A stretch of DNA of 64,000 bases. It comes from JAHBNG01 sp039028975 (GTDB lineage: Bacteria > Chloroflexota > Anaerolineae > Caldilineales > Caldilineaceae). The notes under the pieces are model-generated. The model had not been told where the DNA came from. It searched no databases and saw nothing but the letters and a program-made list of their open reading frames with translations. The stretch's first letter is position 1; the number at the start of each line of letters is the position of its first letter. The DNA lies in assembly GCA_039028975.1 (NCBI GenBank), contig JBCCHB010000055.1, positions 29,441-93,440 on the forward strand. Direction: 5' to 3'. Below are positions 43,703-52,382 of the stretch, piece by piece. Both the position numbers and the translations under genes were made by a program.

Positions 43703-44504
43703 GTTCTGGATCAATAACGTCAGCGTCCCAAATAGTCACTTTTTTACCCTCAATGAATGTAAATGCACCTGGATAAGGTTTTGTCTGCGCCCGAATAAAG
43801 TCGCGAATACGCTTTGCATCCCAAGCCCAGTCGATGAGACCGTCTTCTGGTTTGCGCTGTGGAAATGATGTGGCTTGACTTTCGTCCTGAGGGATTCGAG
43901 GCGCTGCACCTACTGCCATTTTCTTTAAATTCTCTCGTAAGATCGTAATGGAAGCCTGGCTGGCCTTATCGTAAACGGTCGCACATGTGTCACAGTGTTC
44001 TATTGGAAAACGTTCTTGAGCAATAATGTCGCCACTGTCGACGCCGTCATCAAAATAAAAGAATGTAACACCTGTCTCAGTTTCTCCATTGATAATTGCC
44101 CATGGAATTGGCGCCCCTCCTCGGTATTTCGGAAGAAGCGATGCATGGATCCCAGCACAACCGATTCTAGCTATTTCGCGAACTCTAGCAGGAATCAAAT
44201 AATACCAACCTAATACCAAAATCAGATCGGGCTTCCACACCTCAAGGTGCTGAAGATAATTTGACGCAGACATTTTTCCCGTCATTGTTACCACTGGACA
44301 CTGAGCTCTTATCCCTAATTGCGTAAAATCGGCGTGAGTTTTGATTTCAACAGGCTTTTGCGAATAGGAGATATCAATCAGTCTAGGCGTCGTTAAAATG
44401 CCCACCACCTGAACCTCTTTCAATGGTAGCACCCCCTCTTCTAAACACATATGGCCAAACTGGGTGCTACTGAGCAGTGCAACCTGTAGTATATTTTGTG
44501 TCAT
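43686..44504 (-). CDS. Formyltransferase-family protein (sugar N-formyltransferase-like)
   Basis: 272 residues. The formyl-transferase core is clear: ILVLGWYYLIPARVR, GIHASLLPKYRGGAPIPWAIINGE, TGVTFFYFDDGVDSGDII. His and Asp of the catalytic triad are present, but the usual Asn of NxH is Gly (GIH). A C-terminal OB-like segment (GLIDWAWDAKRIRDFIRAQTKPYPGAF) follows. In a sugar locus it more likely formylates an amino sugar than Met-tRNA. Overlaps the deacetylase gene; spaced three bases from asnB. Confidence 0.82.
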   Translation of the reverse strand: MTQNILQVALLSSTQFGHMCLEEGVLPLKEVQVVGILTTPRLIDISYSQKPVEIKTHADFTQLGIRAQCPVVTMTGKMSASNYLQHLEVWKPDLILVLGWYYLIPARVREIARIGCAGIHASLLPKYRGGAPIPWAIINGETETGVTFFYFDDGVDSGDIIAQERFPIEHCDTCATVYDKASQASITILRENLKKMAVGAAPRIPQDESQATSFPQRKPEDGLIDWAWDAKRIRDFIRAQTKPYPGAFTFIEGKKVTIWDADVIDPEHEYEQ

Positions 44505-44507
44505 AAC

Positions 44508-46382
44508 CTATATAAATTCCAGCAACCAGCGCTCAATGTTCAATAGAGACCAAATTAACAATCGACGATTTTGCTTCCCATCTAAATGATCACGCACCAG
44601 TGATTGTACAGAAGCTCGATCCAAATAGCTATAAAGGCGTGCATTGTTATTAAACAGTACACGGCGTACAAAATCAATACTTTCGCCCTTGAACCAACTC
44701 GCATCGGGTGCTGAGAAACCTTGTTTTACCGCTCCAGTGATCTCCTCCGGCACATGACGTTGCATGACCTGGCGCAACAGTAACTTGCCATCGCGAGTCT
44801 TGTTGAAATACTTATCCCTCTTCCAGCCAGGTTCATTTTCATTCAACCGACTCACCTCGCCTAAGTTGCCAAGTTTTAAACCAACAGGCGTTTTCATGGC
44901 AAAATCAACTAGCTCGTTGTCGAGAAACGGTACCCTGGTTTCCAGACTATGGGCCATACTCAACTTATCCTCCACGACAAGCAAACCATGTAAGAAGGTC
45001 TTTGCCTCAAAATAGAGGGAGTGATTAATGTAATCTTCGGGTTGTGTGAGGTTGGAAACTTGTCGCGAGAAGACATTGCGAAAAATATCCCGCGTACTGC
45101 AATGTCGCACGTCTTGCCAAATTGGTCGAAAGACAGATTGCACAGCATTATCGGGTATCAGCCGCTGCCAATAGTGGTAATACTTATCTATATAGTCTTC
45201 GAAACTATTGTTGACTACAGCCCGGTAGTAGCGCCATGGATAGCCGCCGAAGAGTTCATCGCCACCACCACCTGATAGAACGACTGTTACAAATTTACTA
45301 GCCAGCTGAGCCGCATAAAAGTTTGGGTAGCTTTGCCCAACACGCGGTTCCTCTAAGTGCCAAGTTAGCTTGGGTAAAACTCTCTCCATATCACCCGCTT
45401 TTAAGACCATTTCGTAGTGCTCGGTTTTGAAGAGGTATGACATAAACTCGGCTTTATCCCGCTCGTCAAAACCCATTTCCAGGCCAGAAGCAGAGTGTAG
45501 GTCAAATCCGCAGGTAAAGGTCTTTAGATACGGGAGCTGCTGGGCCGCAATCGCAGTAATCGAGCCTGAATCCATGCCACCACTTAAGTACGCCCCTACA
45601 TCCACATCACTAATCAATTGCCGGTTCACCGCCTTGTGAAAGAGTCGATCCAACTCTTCCTCATATTCACGCGGGTCTCCTAGCTCTTCTGGCTCAACAA
45701 AGTTGTAATCCCAGTATTGTTGGGGTGCGTAGTTGGCCCGTGCTCCAAGCGAGACACGCATATAGGATCCAGCTGGCAATAGTTGAATTCCGCCAAACAA
45801 GGTCCGGTCCGTAAAAAAGTTCTGAAACGTAAAGTATTCGAGCAGTGCCTCTCCATCTAAAGTCGCTCGATAGGCACTATGTTCAAGAATCGCCTTGATT
45901 TCGGAACCATAGAGAAAGGTATGCCCCTGCATGGTGTAATAGAGCGGCTTGATGCCGTAGCGATCCCGCGCTAGAAATAGCTCTTGCCGTGAGCGATCCC
46001 AAACAGCAAAGACAAACATACCATTTAACTTCTGCAGTGCGTCTTCTCCCCACTCGGCATAGGCATAGAGTACGACCTCGCTATCTGTTCGTGAGCGAAA
46101 TTGATAGCCCAGGGCCTCTAGCTCCAGCCGAAGCTCCTGAAAATTGTAGATCTCGCCATTGTAGCTGAGCACATAGTCCCCATCGAGCGAAATCATGGGT
46201 TGGTGTCCAGCCGGTGATAGATCAATGATGGCTAGACGGCGATGACCAAGCCCCACAAAGCTATCGACATAGAATCCCTCACCATCTGGCCCCCGATGGG
46301 CTATGGCATCAGTCATCCGACGCAAAATCACTGGGGAGACAGGTTCACCATTCAGGTTAAAAATGCCGGTAATGCCGCACAT
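44508..46382 (-). CDS. asnB: Asparagine synthetase (glutamine-hydrolysing), AsnB family
   Basis: 624 residues. Catalytic Cys2 (MCGITGIF), class II glutaminase motifs HRGPDGEG, LGHRRLAIIDLS and SYNGEIYNFQELR; synthetase P-loop YLSGGMDSGSI and VVLSGGGGDELFGGYPWRYY. Copies in polysaccharide loci are thought to amidate uronic acids or other carboxylates of the polymer rather than make free asparagine; this is inferred from place only. Confidence 0.92.
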   Translation of the reverse strand: MCGITGIFNLNGEPVSPVILRRMTDAIAHRGPDGEGFYVDSFVGLGHRRLAIIDLSPAGHQPMISLDGDYVLSYNGEIYNFQELRLELEALGYQFRSRTDSEVVLYAYAEWGEDALQKLNGMFVFAVWDRSRQELFLARDRYGIKPLYYTMQGHTFLYGSEIKAILEHSAYRATLDGEALLEYFTFQNFFTDRTLFGGIQLLPAGSYMRVSLGARANYAPQQYWDYNFVEPEELGDPREYEEELDRLFHKAVNRQLISDVDVGAYLSGGMDSGSITAIAAQQLPYLKTFTCGFDLHSASGLEMGFDERDKAEFMSYLFKTEHYEMVLKAGDMERVLPKLTWHLEEPRVGQSYPNFYAAQLASKFVTVVLSGGGGDELFGGYPWRYYRAVVNNSFEDYIDKYYHYWQRLIPDNAVQSVFRPIWQDVRHCSTRDIFRNVFSRQVSNLTQPEDYINHSLYFEAKTFLHGLLVVEDKLSMAHSLETRVPFLDNELVDFAMKTPVGLKLGNLGEVSRLNENEPGWKRDKYFNKTRDGKLLLRQVMQRHVPEEITGAVKQGFSAPDASWFKGESIDFVRRVLFNNNARLYSYLDRASVQSLVRDHLDGKQNRRLLIWSLLNIERWLLEFI

Positions 46383-46387
46383 ATCGC

Positions 46388-47440
46388 CTAATCCTTTAGT
46401 GCTCGGACAGTAAAGCCACTCTCCTGAACGTTACAGTGAATGATGGAAAGCCCAGCCTCAGCACACCACCTTCGTACTTCTTCCTCGGTTTGGCGATGGG
46501 CGTAGCGTGGGTGATACCAATCAAAGTTAATATGGTGATTCTGCTCAAACTCATAGGCTTCGTTCCAGAAGAGCTTGGCCACGTGCCAATAAAAGAGGCG
46601 CTGAACATCGATGGGGCCAGCCTCAATGCCGAGGTATGGAATGGCTTCAGGCACATCAACTTCGACTTTGAGTTCGGCCAATGCCTGTCCTAACTTGGTT
46701 AAGGGGCGCAATGTCTCCCAAGCCTCCTCTGGTGCTTGAGCAGCCACAATGTCCCGAACATAATCATCGGTGAATTCTCGAATGGCACCCTTCTTGCGGT
46801 AGACATAAAACATTATCTCGCCACCTTGGGTAAGGAGCGGCACTAGGGATTTTAGCGCACGTTCTGTGGACGGCGTGTGATGCAACACGCCTTCAGAGAA
46901 GATGGTATCAAATGTTTCCCCAGCGAAGGGCAGTTCAAGAACATCCGCCTGGATAAAATGAGTGTTGGGTATCCCTGCAAGCCGTTCCTGGGCGACGTCG
47001 ATGGCTGCCGATATATCGGCCCCAACCCACTCCGCATTGCCACTATCCAACCACTCAGAATGCAACCAGAGCGAAGCGCTAAATCCGCCACCACAGCCAG
47101 CATCCAAAATCGTACGACGATTGGCAAAAAAGCGGCGCATTTCTTGCACGTTTGCAAATCCATAGCGTTCTACAAGCCACCGGCGTGCATTCTCCAGCAC
47201 ATCCGGTGCGTCGTATGTCTTTACCTGCTGCCACTTATAGCCAAAACTCTCTTCCGTTTGGAGCTGATCTGAATCTTCAGTTAGGACAAAGCGGGGAATC
47301 CCATTGGAGATGGGGTACTCACCTCGCTCACCGACTAACGAACCCGTAAGCACATTGCCTTCTTTCTCGTCGTCTATTTTCAACTGCAGCAGCGATTTAG
47401 AAACGGGATCGACTAACCGATTAAGCAATGACTTTTTCAT
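46388..47440 (-). CDS. SAM methyltransferase with Trm112-like N-terminus
   Basis: 350 residues. Residues 1-55 resemble a Trm112p-like domain (LVDPVSKSLLQLKI, GEYPISNGIPRFV), followed by a class I methyltransferase core: RTILDAGCGGGFSASLWL, WVGADISAAIDVA, ADVLELPFAGETFDTIFSEGVLHH. The C-terminal part has an FDWYHPRYAHRQTEEEV motif found in locus-type methyltransferases. It overlaps the aminotransferase gene end by 20 bases. Confidence 0.87.
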   Translation of the reverse strand: MKKSLLNRLVDPVSKSLLQLKIDDEKEGNVLTGSLVGERGEYPISNGIPRFVLTEDSDQLQTEESFGYKWQQVKTYDAPDVLENARRWLVERYGFANVQEMRRFFANRRTILDAGCGGGFSASLWLHSEWLDSGNAEWVGADISAAIDVAQERLAGIPNTHFIQADVLELPFAGETFDTIFSEGVLHHTPSTERALKSLVPLLTQGGEIMFYVYRKKGAIREFTDDYVRDIVAAQAPEEAWETLRPLTKLGQALAELKVEVDVPEAIPYLGIEAGPIDVQRLFYWHVAKLFWNEAYEFEQNHHINFDWYHPRYAHRQTEEEVRRWCAEAGLSIIHCNVQESGFTVRALKD

Positions 47441-48602
47441 CGAAAACCTCTTTTAGGTTCTGCAATACGTATTCTTGTTCCTTCTCCGTCATCTGCGGGT
47501 ATACGGGCAATGTCAGGCTGAGGCGGTCGGCTAGATAGGCGTTAGGAAATTGTTCAGCACGCAATCCATACTTCTCAGCATAATACCCTAGAATAACTGG
47601 AGCATGAGTTCCTTGGCGGGTGGCGATCCCTCGGCTTTCTAGCACCATCATGAGTTCATTGCGCTGCTCGTGAAGCTGATCAACGCTCTCTAATGTTGGC
47701 TCCTGTGGGTTAAAGAGACAGACGTAGGATTGATAGCCGTGAATAGACTCTTCGGGTACAACTGGTGCATCCAGCCATGGGAGCTCCGCTAAATACGAGT
47801 CGTATACTTTTGTGCAGCGAGTGCGTTGGGCTAAGATCCACTCGGCACGATCCATTTGTACAGACCCCAAGGCACCTTGGAAGTCAGTCATGCGGTAGTT
47901 ATAGCCAAGATGGTTATATTCTGCCAGCAGAAAGGCGGCTTTCCCGGTATGGCGAGCTAGATCGGTTCGGGAAGCACCATGATCGCGAAGGGTACGTGAG
48001 AGAGTTGCCAGCGACTCGTTCTGGGTCGTGATCATCCCCCCTTCACCCGTTGTAATGGATTTACGCGGATGAAAGCTAAAGCAACCCAAATCGCCTAACG
48101 TCCCGGCATGTTGGCCATGGTACCAAGAACCAAAGGCACAGGCAGCATCTTCTATGACCCACAGACTATGTTTTTGCGCCACCGCCCGAATCGGCTCCAT
48201 GTCGGCACATAAGCCAAAGAGATGGACTGGAATGATGCCTACTGTACGCTCACTGAGTAATGACTCAATCTGTGTGACATCGATATTGAAGGTGGCTAAA
48301 TCGATGTCGCAGAAGATAGGGGTCGCGCCCATGTACTCAACAACATTCGCGGTCGAGATCCAAGTAAATGCTGGGACAATCACCTCATCACCGGGAGATA
48401 ACTCCAGTGCAGAGACGGCAATATGCAACGATGTTGTACAGGAGCTGGTTGAGACCGCTTGGTTCGCTCCGGTATAGTGAGCGAATTTGTCCTCAAACTC
48501 TTGGACATAGGGGCCTTGAACAACCCAACCAGACTCGAGCGGCTTTACAATGGCTAGCTGCTCTTCTTCTCCAAAAAAAGGTTTGGTAATCGGAATATTC
48601 AT
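47421..48602 (-). CDS. DegT/DnrJ/EryC1/StrS sugar aminotransferase
   Basis: 393 residues from ATG 48602. PLP enzymes of this family begin like MNIPITKPFFGEEEQLAIV. Motifs: STSSCTTSLHIAV (phosphate site), WVIEDAACAFGS (Asp), and SFHPRKSITTGEGGM with the Lys that binds PLP. It transaminates a keto-sugar nucleotide, for instance the 3-keto intermediate in diacetamido-uronic acid synthesis. The frame is open upstream to 48695 through element B7, whose edge offers GGCGGAG as the ribosome site. Confidence 0.92.
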   Translation of the reverse strand: MNIPITKPFFGEEEQLAIVKPLESGWVVQGPYVQEFEDKFAHYTGANQAVSTSSCTTSLHIAVSALELSPGDEVIVPAFTWISTANVVEYMGATPIFCDIDLATFNIDVTQIESLLSERTVGIIPVHLFGLCADMEPIRAVAQKHSLWVIEDAACAFGSWYHGQHAGTLGDLGCFSFHPRKSITTGEGGMITTQNESLATLSRTLRDHGASRTDLARHTGKAAFLLAEYNHLGYNYRMTDFQGALGSVQMDRAEWILAQRTRCTKVYDSYLAELPWLDAPVVPEESIHGYQSYVCLFNPQEPTLESVDQLHEQRNELMMVLESRGIATRQGTHAPVILGYYAEKYGLRAEQFPNAYLADRLSLTLPVYPQMTEKEQEYVLQNLKEVFDEKVIA

Positions 48603-48607
48603 TTGAT

Positions 48608-48701
48608 TATACTCCGCCAGAAAAGTCTTGTCCCGATTCTTGTCCAGCTTGCTCTGGTATATTCTAGAAACGGAGGACAGATTTTTTCTGGCCATCTATA
48701 T
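48608..48701. repeat. MITE-like element family B, copy B7
   Basis: TATACTCCGCCAGAAAAG and TCTTGTCCCG at the left, GGACAGATTTTTTCTGGCC then ATCTATAT at the right; 94 bp. It fills the gap between the epimerase stop (48702-48704) and the aminotransferase start (48602), and one frame through it is open. Confidence 0.92.
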
Positions 48702-49688
48702 TTAACTGTCTTCCCGTCTTGCTTGAACACCCTCTATATCCGACTTGCGCCATTCGATTAGGCTTGTCATCCCCTCTTCAAGACCGATTTGCCAGCGGAA
48801 TCCTAAGTCCGCTTCAGCCGCTTCCGTTGAGCCAATGCGGTTCGTCACAAACGTCTGCCCCGATGGTTGGTATTCGACAGCTAGGCTCGAATCAGTTAGC
48901 TGGAGCAAAAGCTCGGATAATTCTTTGATCGATGTACCGATACCGCGACCAACATTGTAACAATTGCCGCTAACCTCAGACTGCATAGCCAGAACATTGG
49001 CTCGCGCGACATCACTGACATGGATAAAGTCGTACTGTTGGCTTCCATCACCAAAGACAAGAGGGGGCAATCCCTGGTCAATGCGATCAAGCATCTTCAT
49101 CATAACGGCAATGTAAGCTCCTTTGTAATCCTGCCCTGGCCCATAAACGTTCATATAGCGCAAGCCAGCCCAGTTGAGACCATACCGATGTCCCAACGAC
49201 TTAAACATATGCTCACCCGCGATTTTGGTGGCTCCATAAAAGGTGAAATTATTGTAAGCATGATCTTCAGTCATGGGAACTTCAAGGGCATCACCATAGA
49301 CCGAGGCTGATGATGAATAGACTACCCGCTCAACACCCTGCTTGATGGCTGCTTCAATGACGTTAAAGGTGCCCCGAATGTTGACATCAAAGGCCGATCG
49401 GGGATACTCATGGCACTGCAAAAGCCATAGTGCCGCAAGATGGAAGACCCCATCAATATTTTCCATGGCCCGCTCCAAAATATCGGTATGCAAAATATCG
49501 CCACCATGCGGGAAAATCGTCACTCGTGGATCTGCTAAAGCCGCGGATAGGTTTTCACGTCTACCACGAAAAAAATTGTCGTAAATTATAATTTCAGCAA
49601 CATCTGTCCCGACTAGCTGCTCTACTATGTGGCTACCAATAAAGCCGCTGCCGCCGATGACGAGTATGCGCTTATCTGTCAGATTCAT
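48702..49688 (-). CDS. NAD-dependent nucleotide-sugar epimerase/dehydratase (SDR)
   Basis: 328 residues. VIGGSGFIGSHIVEQL NAD loop, YSSSASVYGDAL, catalytic YGATKIAGE and LRYMNVYGPGQDYKG. A DILHTDILERAM segment and a FGDGSQQYDFIHVSDVA motif follow. Probably a 4-epimerase or related sugar-nucleotide modifier. Between B8-side spacer and B7. Confidence 0.87.
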   Translation of the reverse strand: MNLTDKRILVIGGSGFIGSHIVEQLVGTDVAEIIIYDNFFRGRRENLSAALADPRVTIFPHGGDILHTDILERAMENIDGVFHLAALWLLQCHEYPRSAFDVNIRGTFNVIEAAIKQGVERVVYSSSASVYGDALEVPMTEDHAYNNFTFYGATKIAGEHMFKSLGHRYGLNWAGLRYMNVYGPGQDYKGAYIAVMMKMLDRIDQGLPPLVFGDGSQQYDFIHVSDVARANVLAMQSEVSGNCYNVGRGIGTSIKELSELLLQLTDSSLAVEYQPSGQTFVTNRIGSTEAAEADLGFRWQIGLEEGMTSLIEWRKSDIEGVQARREDS

Positions 49689-49985
49689 TTTGTTGACTAT
49701 CCCCTTCCTAGTTCTAGGTATGATGCTGTGTCAATATACTTTGTCAGATTACACTGAGTAGCAATTACACAGAGATACACAGCGCAACCTTAGGCTGCAA
49801 GTAAACGGTAGATCAGTAATCAGTGACACGTGCCAACATCTTCGCGCATAACGCAGTTTGCACCAATTTCATAACACGGAGGCCTCACAGAGGTTCACGG
49901 AGACTTTCTTCTCTCTTGATGTCTTTCTCTGTGTAGCTCTGTGCCTTCTCTAAGGGACTCTGTGTAACACAGAAAAGGCAATTCT
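49689..49985. other. Non-coding spacer with common dispersed words
   Basis: Contains CACGGAGGCCTCACAGAGG and CTCTGTGTAGCTCTGTG stretches near 49877-49945, of the widespread dispersed type seen in many environmental genomes. No gene is supported. Confidence 0.5.
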
Positions 49986-50054
49986 GTAAAAGTCACACAC
50001 AAGGGCAGAACCGCACGGGGCGTGCTACCTGAACGGGCTATGTGTGACTTTTAC
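49986..50054. repeat. 69-bp palindromic element
   Basis: Perfect 14-bp inverted ends GTAAAAGTCACACA (49986-49999) and TGTGTGACTTTTAC (50041-50054), with an inner hairpin GCACG/CGTGC. It is directly followed by copy B8. Only one copy was seen in the window. Confidence 0.85.
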
Positions 50055-50056
50055 GC

Positions 50057-50166
50057 TACTGCCAGAAAAGTCTTGTCCCAACTCGTATGCTGTCCGCTTT
50101 GAATAAGTCCGAAAAGGGAGCGTATCCCCATCTCCATGAGGACAAGCTTTACCTGACCACCTGTGA
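50057..50166. repeat. MITE-like element family B, copy B8
   Basis: TACTGCCAGAAAAGTCTTGT left arm and GGACAAGCTTTACCTGACC right arm, about 110 bp. The stop codon (50149-50151) and last residues of the glycosyltransferase gene are inside the right arm. Confidence 0.87.
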
Positions 50167-51408
50167 TGGACGATGGATGAACGGCTTTCCATTTCTCAAC
50201 TGCTGCCACAGGTGCCAGAGACCACTTGCGCTAAACATAAAGACAAAGGGCAAGAATGGCAGATTGTAGCGAGGATTGGGGCCATACGTAGTCAGATTGA
50301 GTACGGTAAGACACAGCAAGGTTGCGAGCATTGCTAAAGCCAATGGCCTGCGTCGGTAGTAGAGCTCATAGGCACCTCCAACAGCAGCCACTAGGACAAG
50401 CAGCACATGGCCAGCTCGATAAGGCCACCGAAAAATGGGGCTATCTGGCAACCCATATAAACCGTTTGGGTGAAACCAGTATTCGGCAAATCGGTTCCAC
50501 ATCCGTTGTACAAACAGCCGAGGGTGTTCAATGATAAATGTTGGACTCAAATTTTCGGATAGTGAGCCAAAGCGCCGATTGAATTCTTCCTGTTCTGGCG
50601 TGACTTCTAGTTGACCACCGATGGCTTTTTTATACCGACTTGAGAGATAGCCTGTACCAGTAATGACGTGTTGCAGGTAAGCAACCCGACTTGTGTAGAC
50701 AATAGCCCCCGTAGCTTGATAATTGCGCCACAGCCAAGGTGCCAACACAATTACAGTACCGAGCAAAAATAGACTAGTCAGCGTAAGTAAATGTTGCCAT
50801 TTTGTCTTTGAAGCAATAAGCACCAAGACAAAGACTGCTGGGAAAAAGAGCAGAATTTCTCGAACCAATAACGTTAATCCAAATACGATTCCTGTCAGAA
50901 GAGCATGAAGTCTTGTAGGCTTTTGAGCAAAGTTAAAGAGTGTCAAAAATAATATGACAATGAATAATGTGTACAGTGTTTCCGTAAGATAAAACCCATG
51001 CCAGACCAATGTGGCAGGATAGAACGCAAACAAAAGGAGGGTGCCTAAGCCAGTCGCCCCCCCAAATTCCTTTGTTGCTAGCCAATAGACGAGAATGCAT
51101 GTAACGGTCGCAAGCACTGCTTGTACCAAACGCCCCACTAATAGCGATGAACCGAAGAGAGAAAAAGTGGTGGCCAAAAAGAACGGATAGAACGGTGGAA
51201 CAGTTAGCTCGGGTTCATTATGATCTCTTATATCAATGTACCCCGCACCTTCTTGTAACAAAGTGGCGTTTTGCACATATTGAGCTGCATCACCACGCAT
51301 AAGTCTATCAGGAAAAGCAAATGCAACGCCGATACGGAGTGTAAATGCAAGAGTTAGAATTCCTACGACAATGCCACTTTTACTATTCAAGAACACTTGT
51401 TGACTCAT
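50149..51408 (-). CDS. GT39/ArnT-like membrane glycosyltransferase
   Basis: 419 residues, about ten membrane helices. GT-C motifs: RLMRGDAAQYVQNATLL (acidic first loop), PPFYPFFLATTFSLFG, and FYLTETLYTLFIVILFLTLFNFA, with a late RYNLPFLPF. It uses a lipid-phosphate sugar donor and works on the outer face. The last residues (PSQVVR) and stop are coded inside B8. Start overlaps the previous gene by four bases. Confidence 0.87.
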   Translation of the reverse strand: MSQQVFLNSKSGIVVGILTLAFTLRIGVAFAFPDRLMRGDAAQYVQNATLLQEGAGYIDIRDHNEPELTVPPFYPFFLATTFSLFGSSLLVGRLVQAVLATVTCILVYWLATKEFGGATGLGTLLLFAFYPATLVWHGFYLTETLYTLFIVILFLTLFNFAQKPTRLHALLTGIVFGLTLLVREILLFFPAVFVLVLIASKTKWQHLLTLTSLFLLGTVIVLAPWLWRNYQATGAIVYTSRVAYLQHVITGTGYLSSRYKKAIGGQLEVTPEQEEFNRRFGSLSENLSPTFIIEHPRLFVQRMWNRFAEYWFHPNGLYGLPDSPIFRWPYRAGHVLLVLVAAVGGAYELYYRRRPLALAMLATLLCLTVLNLTTYGPNPRYNLPFLPFVFMFSASGLWHLWQQLRNGKPFIHRPSQVVR

Positions 51409-52313
51409 CCTCTGTTAACTACATTAGTCCAGGTCTGGGCGACCTGCCCCATGGGGCCAACCCATGCACCACGATTCTGGCACTCCTGGATAATCCGGAC
51501 ATACATATCTTGATACGCTTGCATGTCCCACGGATTGAAGACCCGCTGATGCCAATTGAGCGTCAACACACCATTTTCTGCCTCCGCACGTTTAATAAGC
51601 GTCAATGCAGAAGACCATGGGTCTGGGCATTGTAAAAGGGGGGTATCCATAATAACCATTGGGATCTGTAAAATAGGTATCTTTTCCCCAGTCGATGGAT
51701 CAGTCGGATAAAATGGGGTATATCGATCCCAACGAAATCCGACTTTATCGGTGTATCCCAATGTTGAATCGTAGACAAAACCAAGCTGGTTATGAAGGTG
51801 CCAAGTATCTGGAATATCTAATCGCAAATAGTGTTGGCGTGTACCATGGACTGGATGGCCTAGAATCCCTTCGAGCTTTATTTTTTCCCTGCTCAACAGA
51901 CTTGGATTATTATAGGATTCATAGGATCCATGTAGACCAATTTCCCATCCGTTTGCATCCAGAGTTTGTATTGCTTTTTGAATCGGCACCTCATCTAGCG
52001 TGTAACGCCCACGATAGAGTATTTGGGATTTCAGGTTTGTCAATCTAGGCTGCCCTTGCTCATCCATAAAAAAGAGCGTAGACCGCACACCCAAACTGTC
52101 TTCTAATTCCATGATGCGGTCAAAGTTCCAATAGGGGTCATCGCCACAAATCAGTCTCTTTGCTGATTGAAGCTCTTTCCTCATTGCATTTGCACTTCTA
52201 TTTAGCATGGCTCTAACCGGATAGTAGAGAAATTGAGCACGTTTACGCACACGATCCACATCGTGTGATAGTGCTAAAGCAAATGGCTGTCCTTGAGACC
52301 ACTGTACGTTCAT
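51405..52313 (-). CDS. Polysaccharide deacetylase-like protein
   Basis: About 302 residues from ATG 52313 (TTG 52334 is an alternative). NodB-like markers: LALSHDVDR (Asp pair), WEIGLHGSYES (His motif) and a late LTLNWHQRVFN. Central LGVRSTLFFMDEQ is the usual second strand. This subtype is frequent in polysaccharide loci and its substrate is unknown. Coupled by ATGA overlap to the GT39 gene. Confidence 0.78.
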   Translation of the reverse strand: MNVQWSQGQPFALALSHDVDRVRKRAQFLYYPVRAMLNRSANAMRKELQSAKRLICGDDPYWNFDRIMELEDSLGVRSTLFFMDEQGQPRLTNLKSQILYRGRYTLDEVPIQKAIQTLDANGWEIGLHGSYESYNNPSLLSREKIKLEGILGHPVHGTRQHYLRLDIPDTWHLHNQLGFVYDSTLGYTDKVGFRWDRYTPFYPTDPSTGEKIPILQIPMVIMDTPLLQCPDPWSSALTLIKRAEAENGVLTLNWHQRVFNPWDMQAYQDMYVRIIQECQNRGAWVGPMGQVAQTWTNVVNRG

Positions 52314-52382
52314 AAGCTTTTGTCGGAATGACAATCAAATTGAGAGCGATGGCCACTTTCGGATCGCTCTAAAGATGCATTC

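Noticed and set aside
48603..48695. N-terminal 31 codons of the aminotransferase frame as normal coding sequence
   Set aside because: They coincide exactly with dispersed element B7, and the family start is at 48602. They are kept only as a possible read-through.
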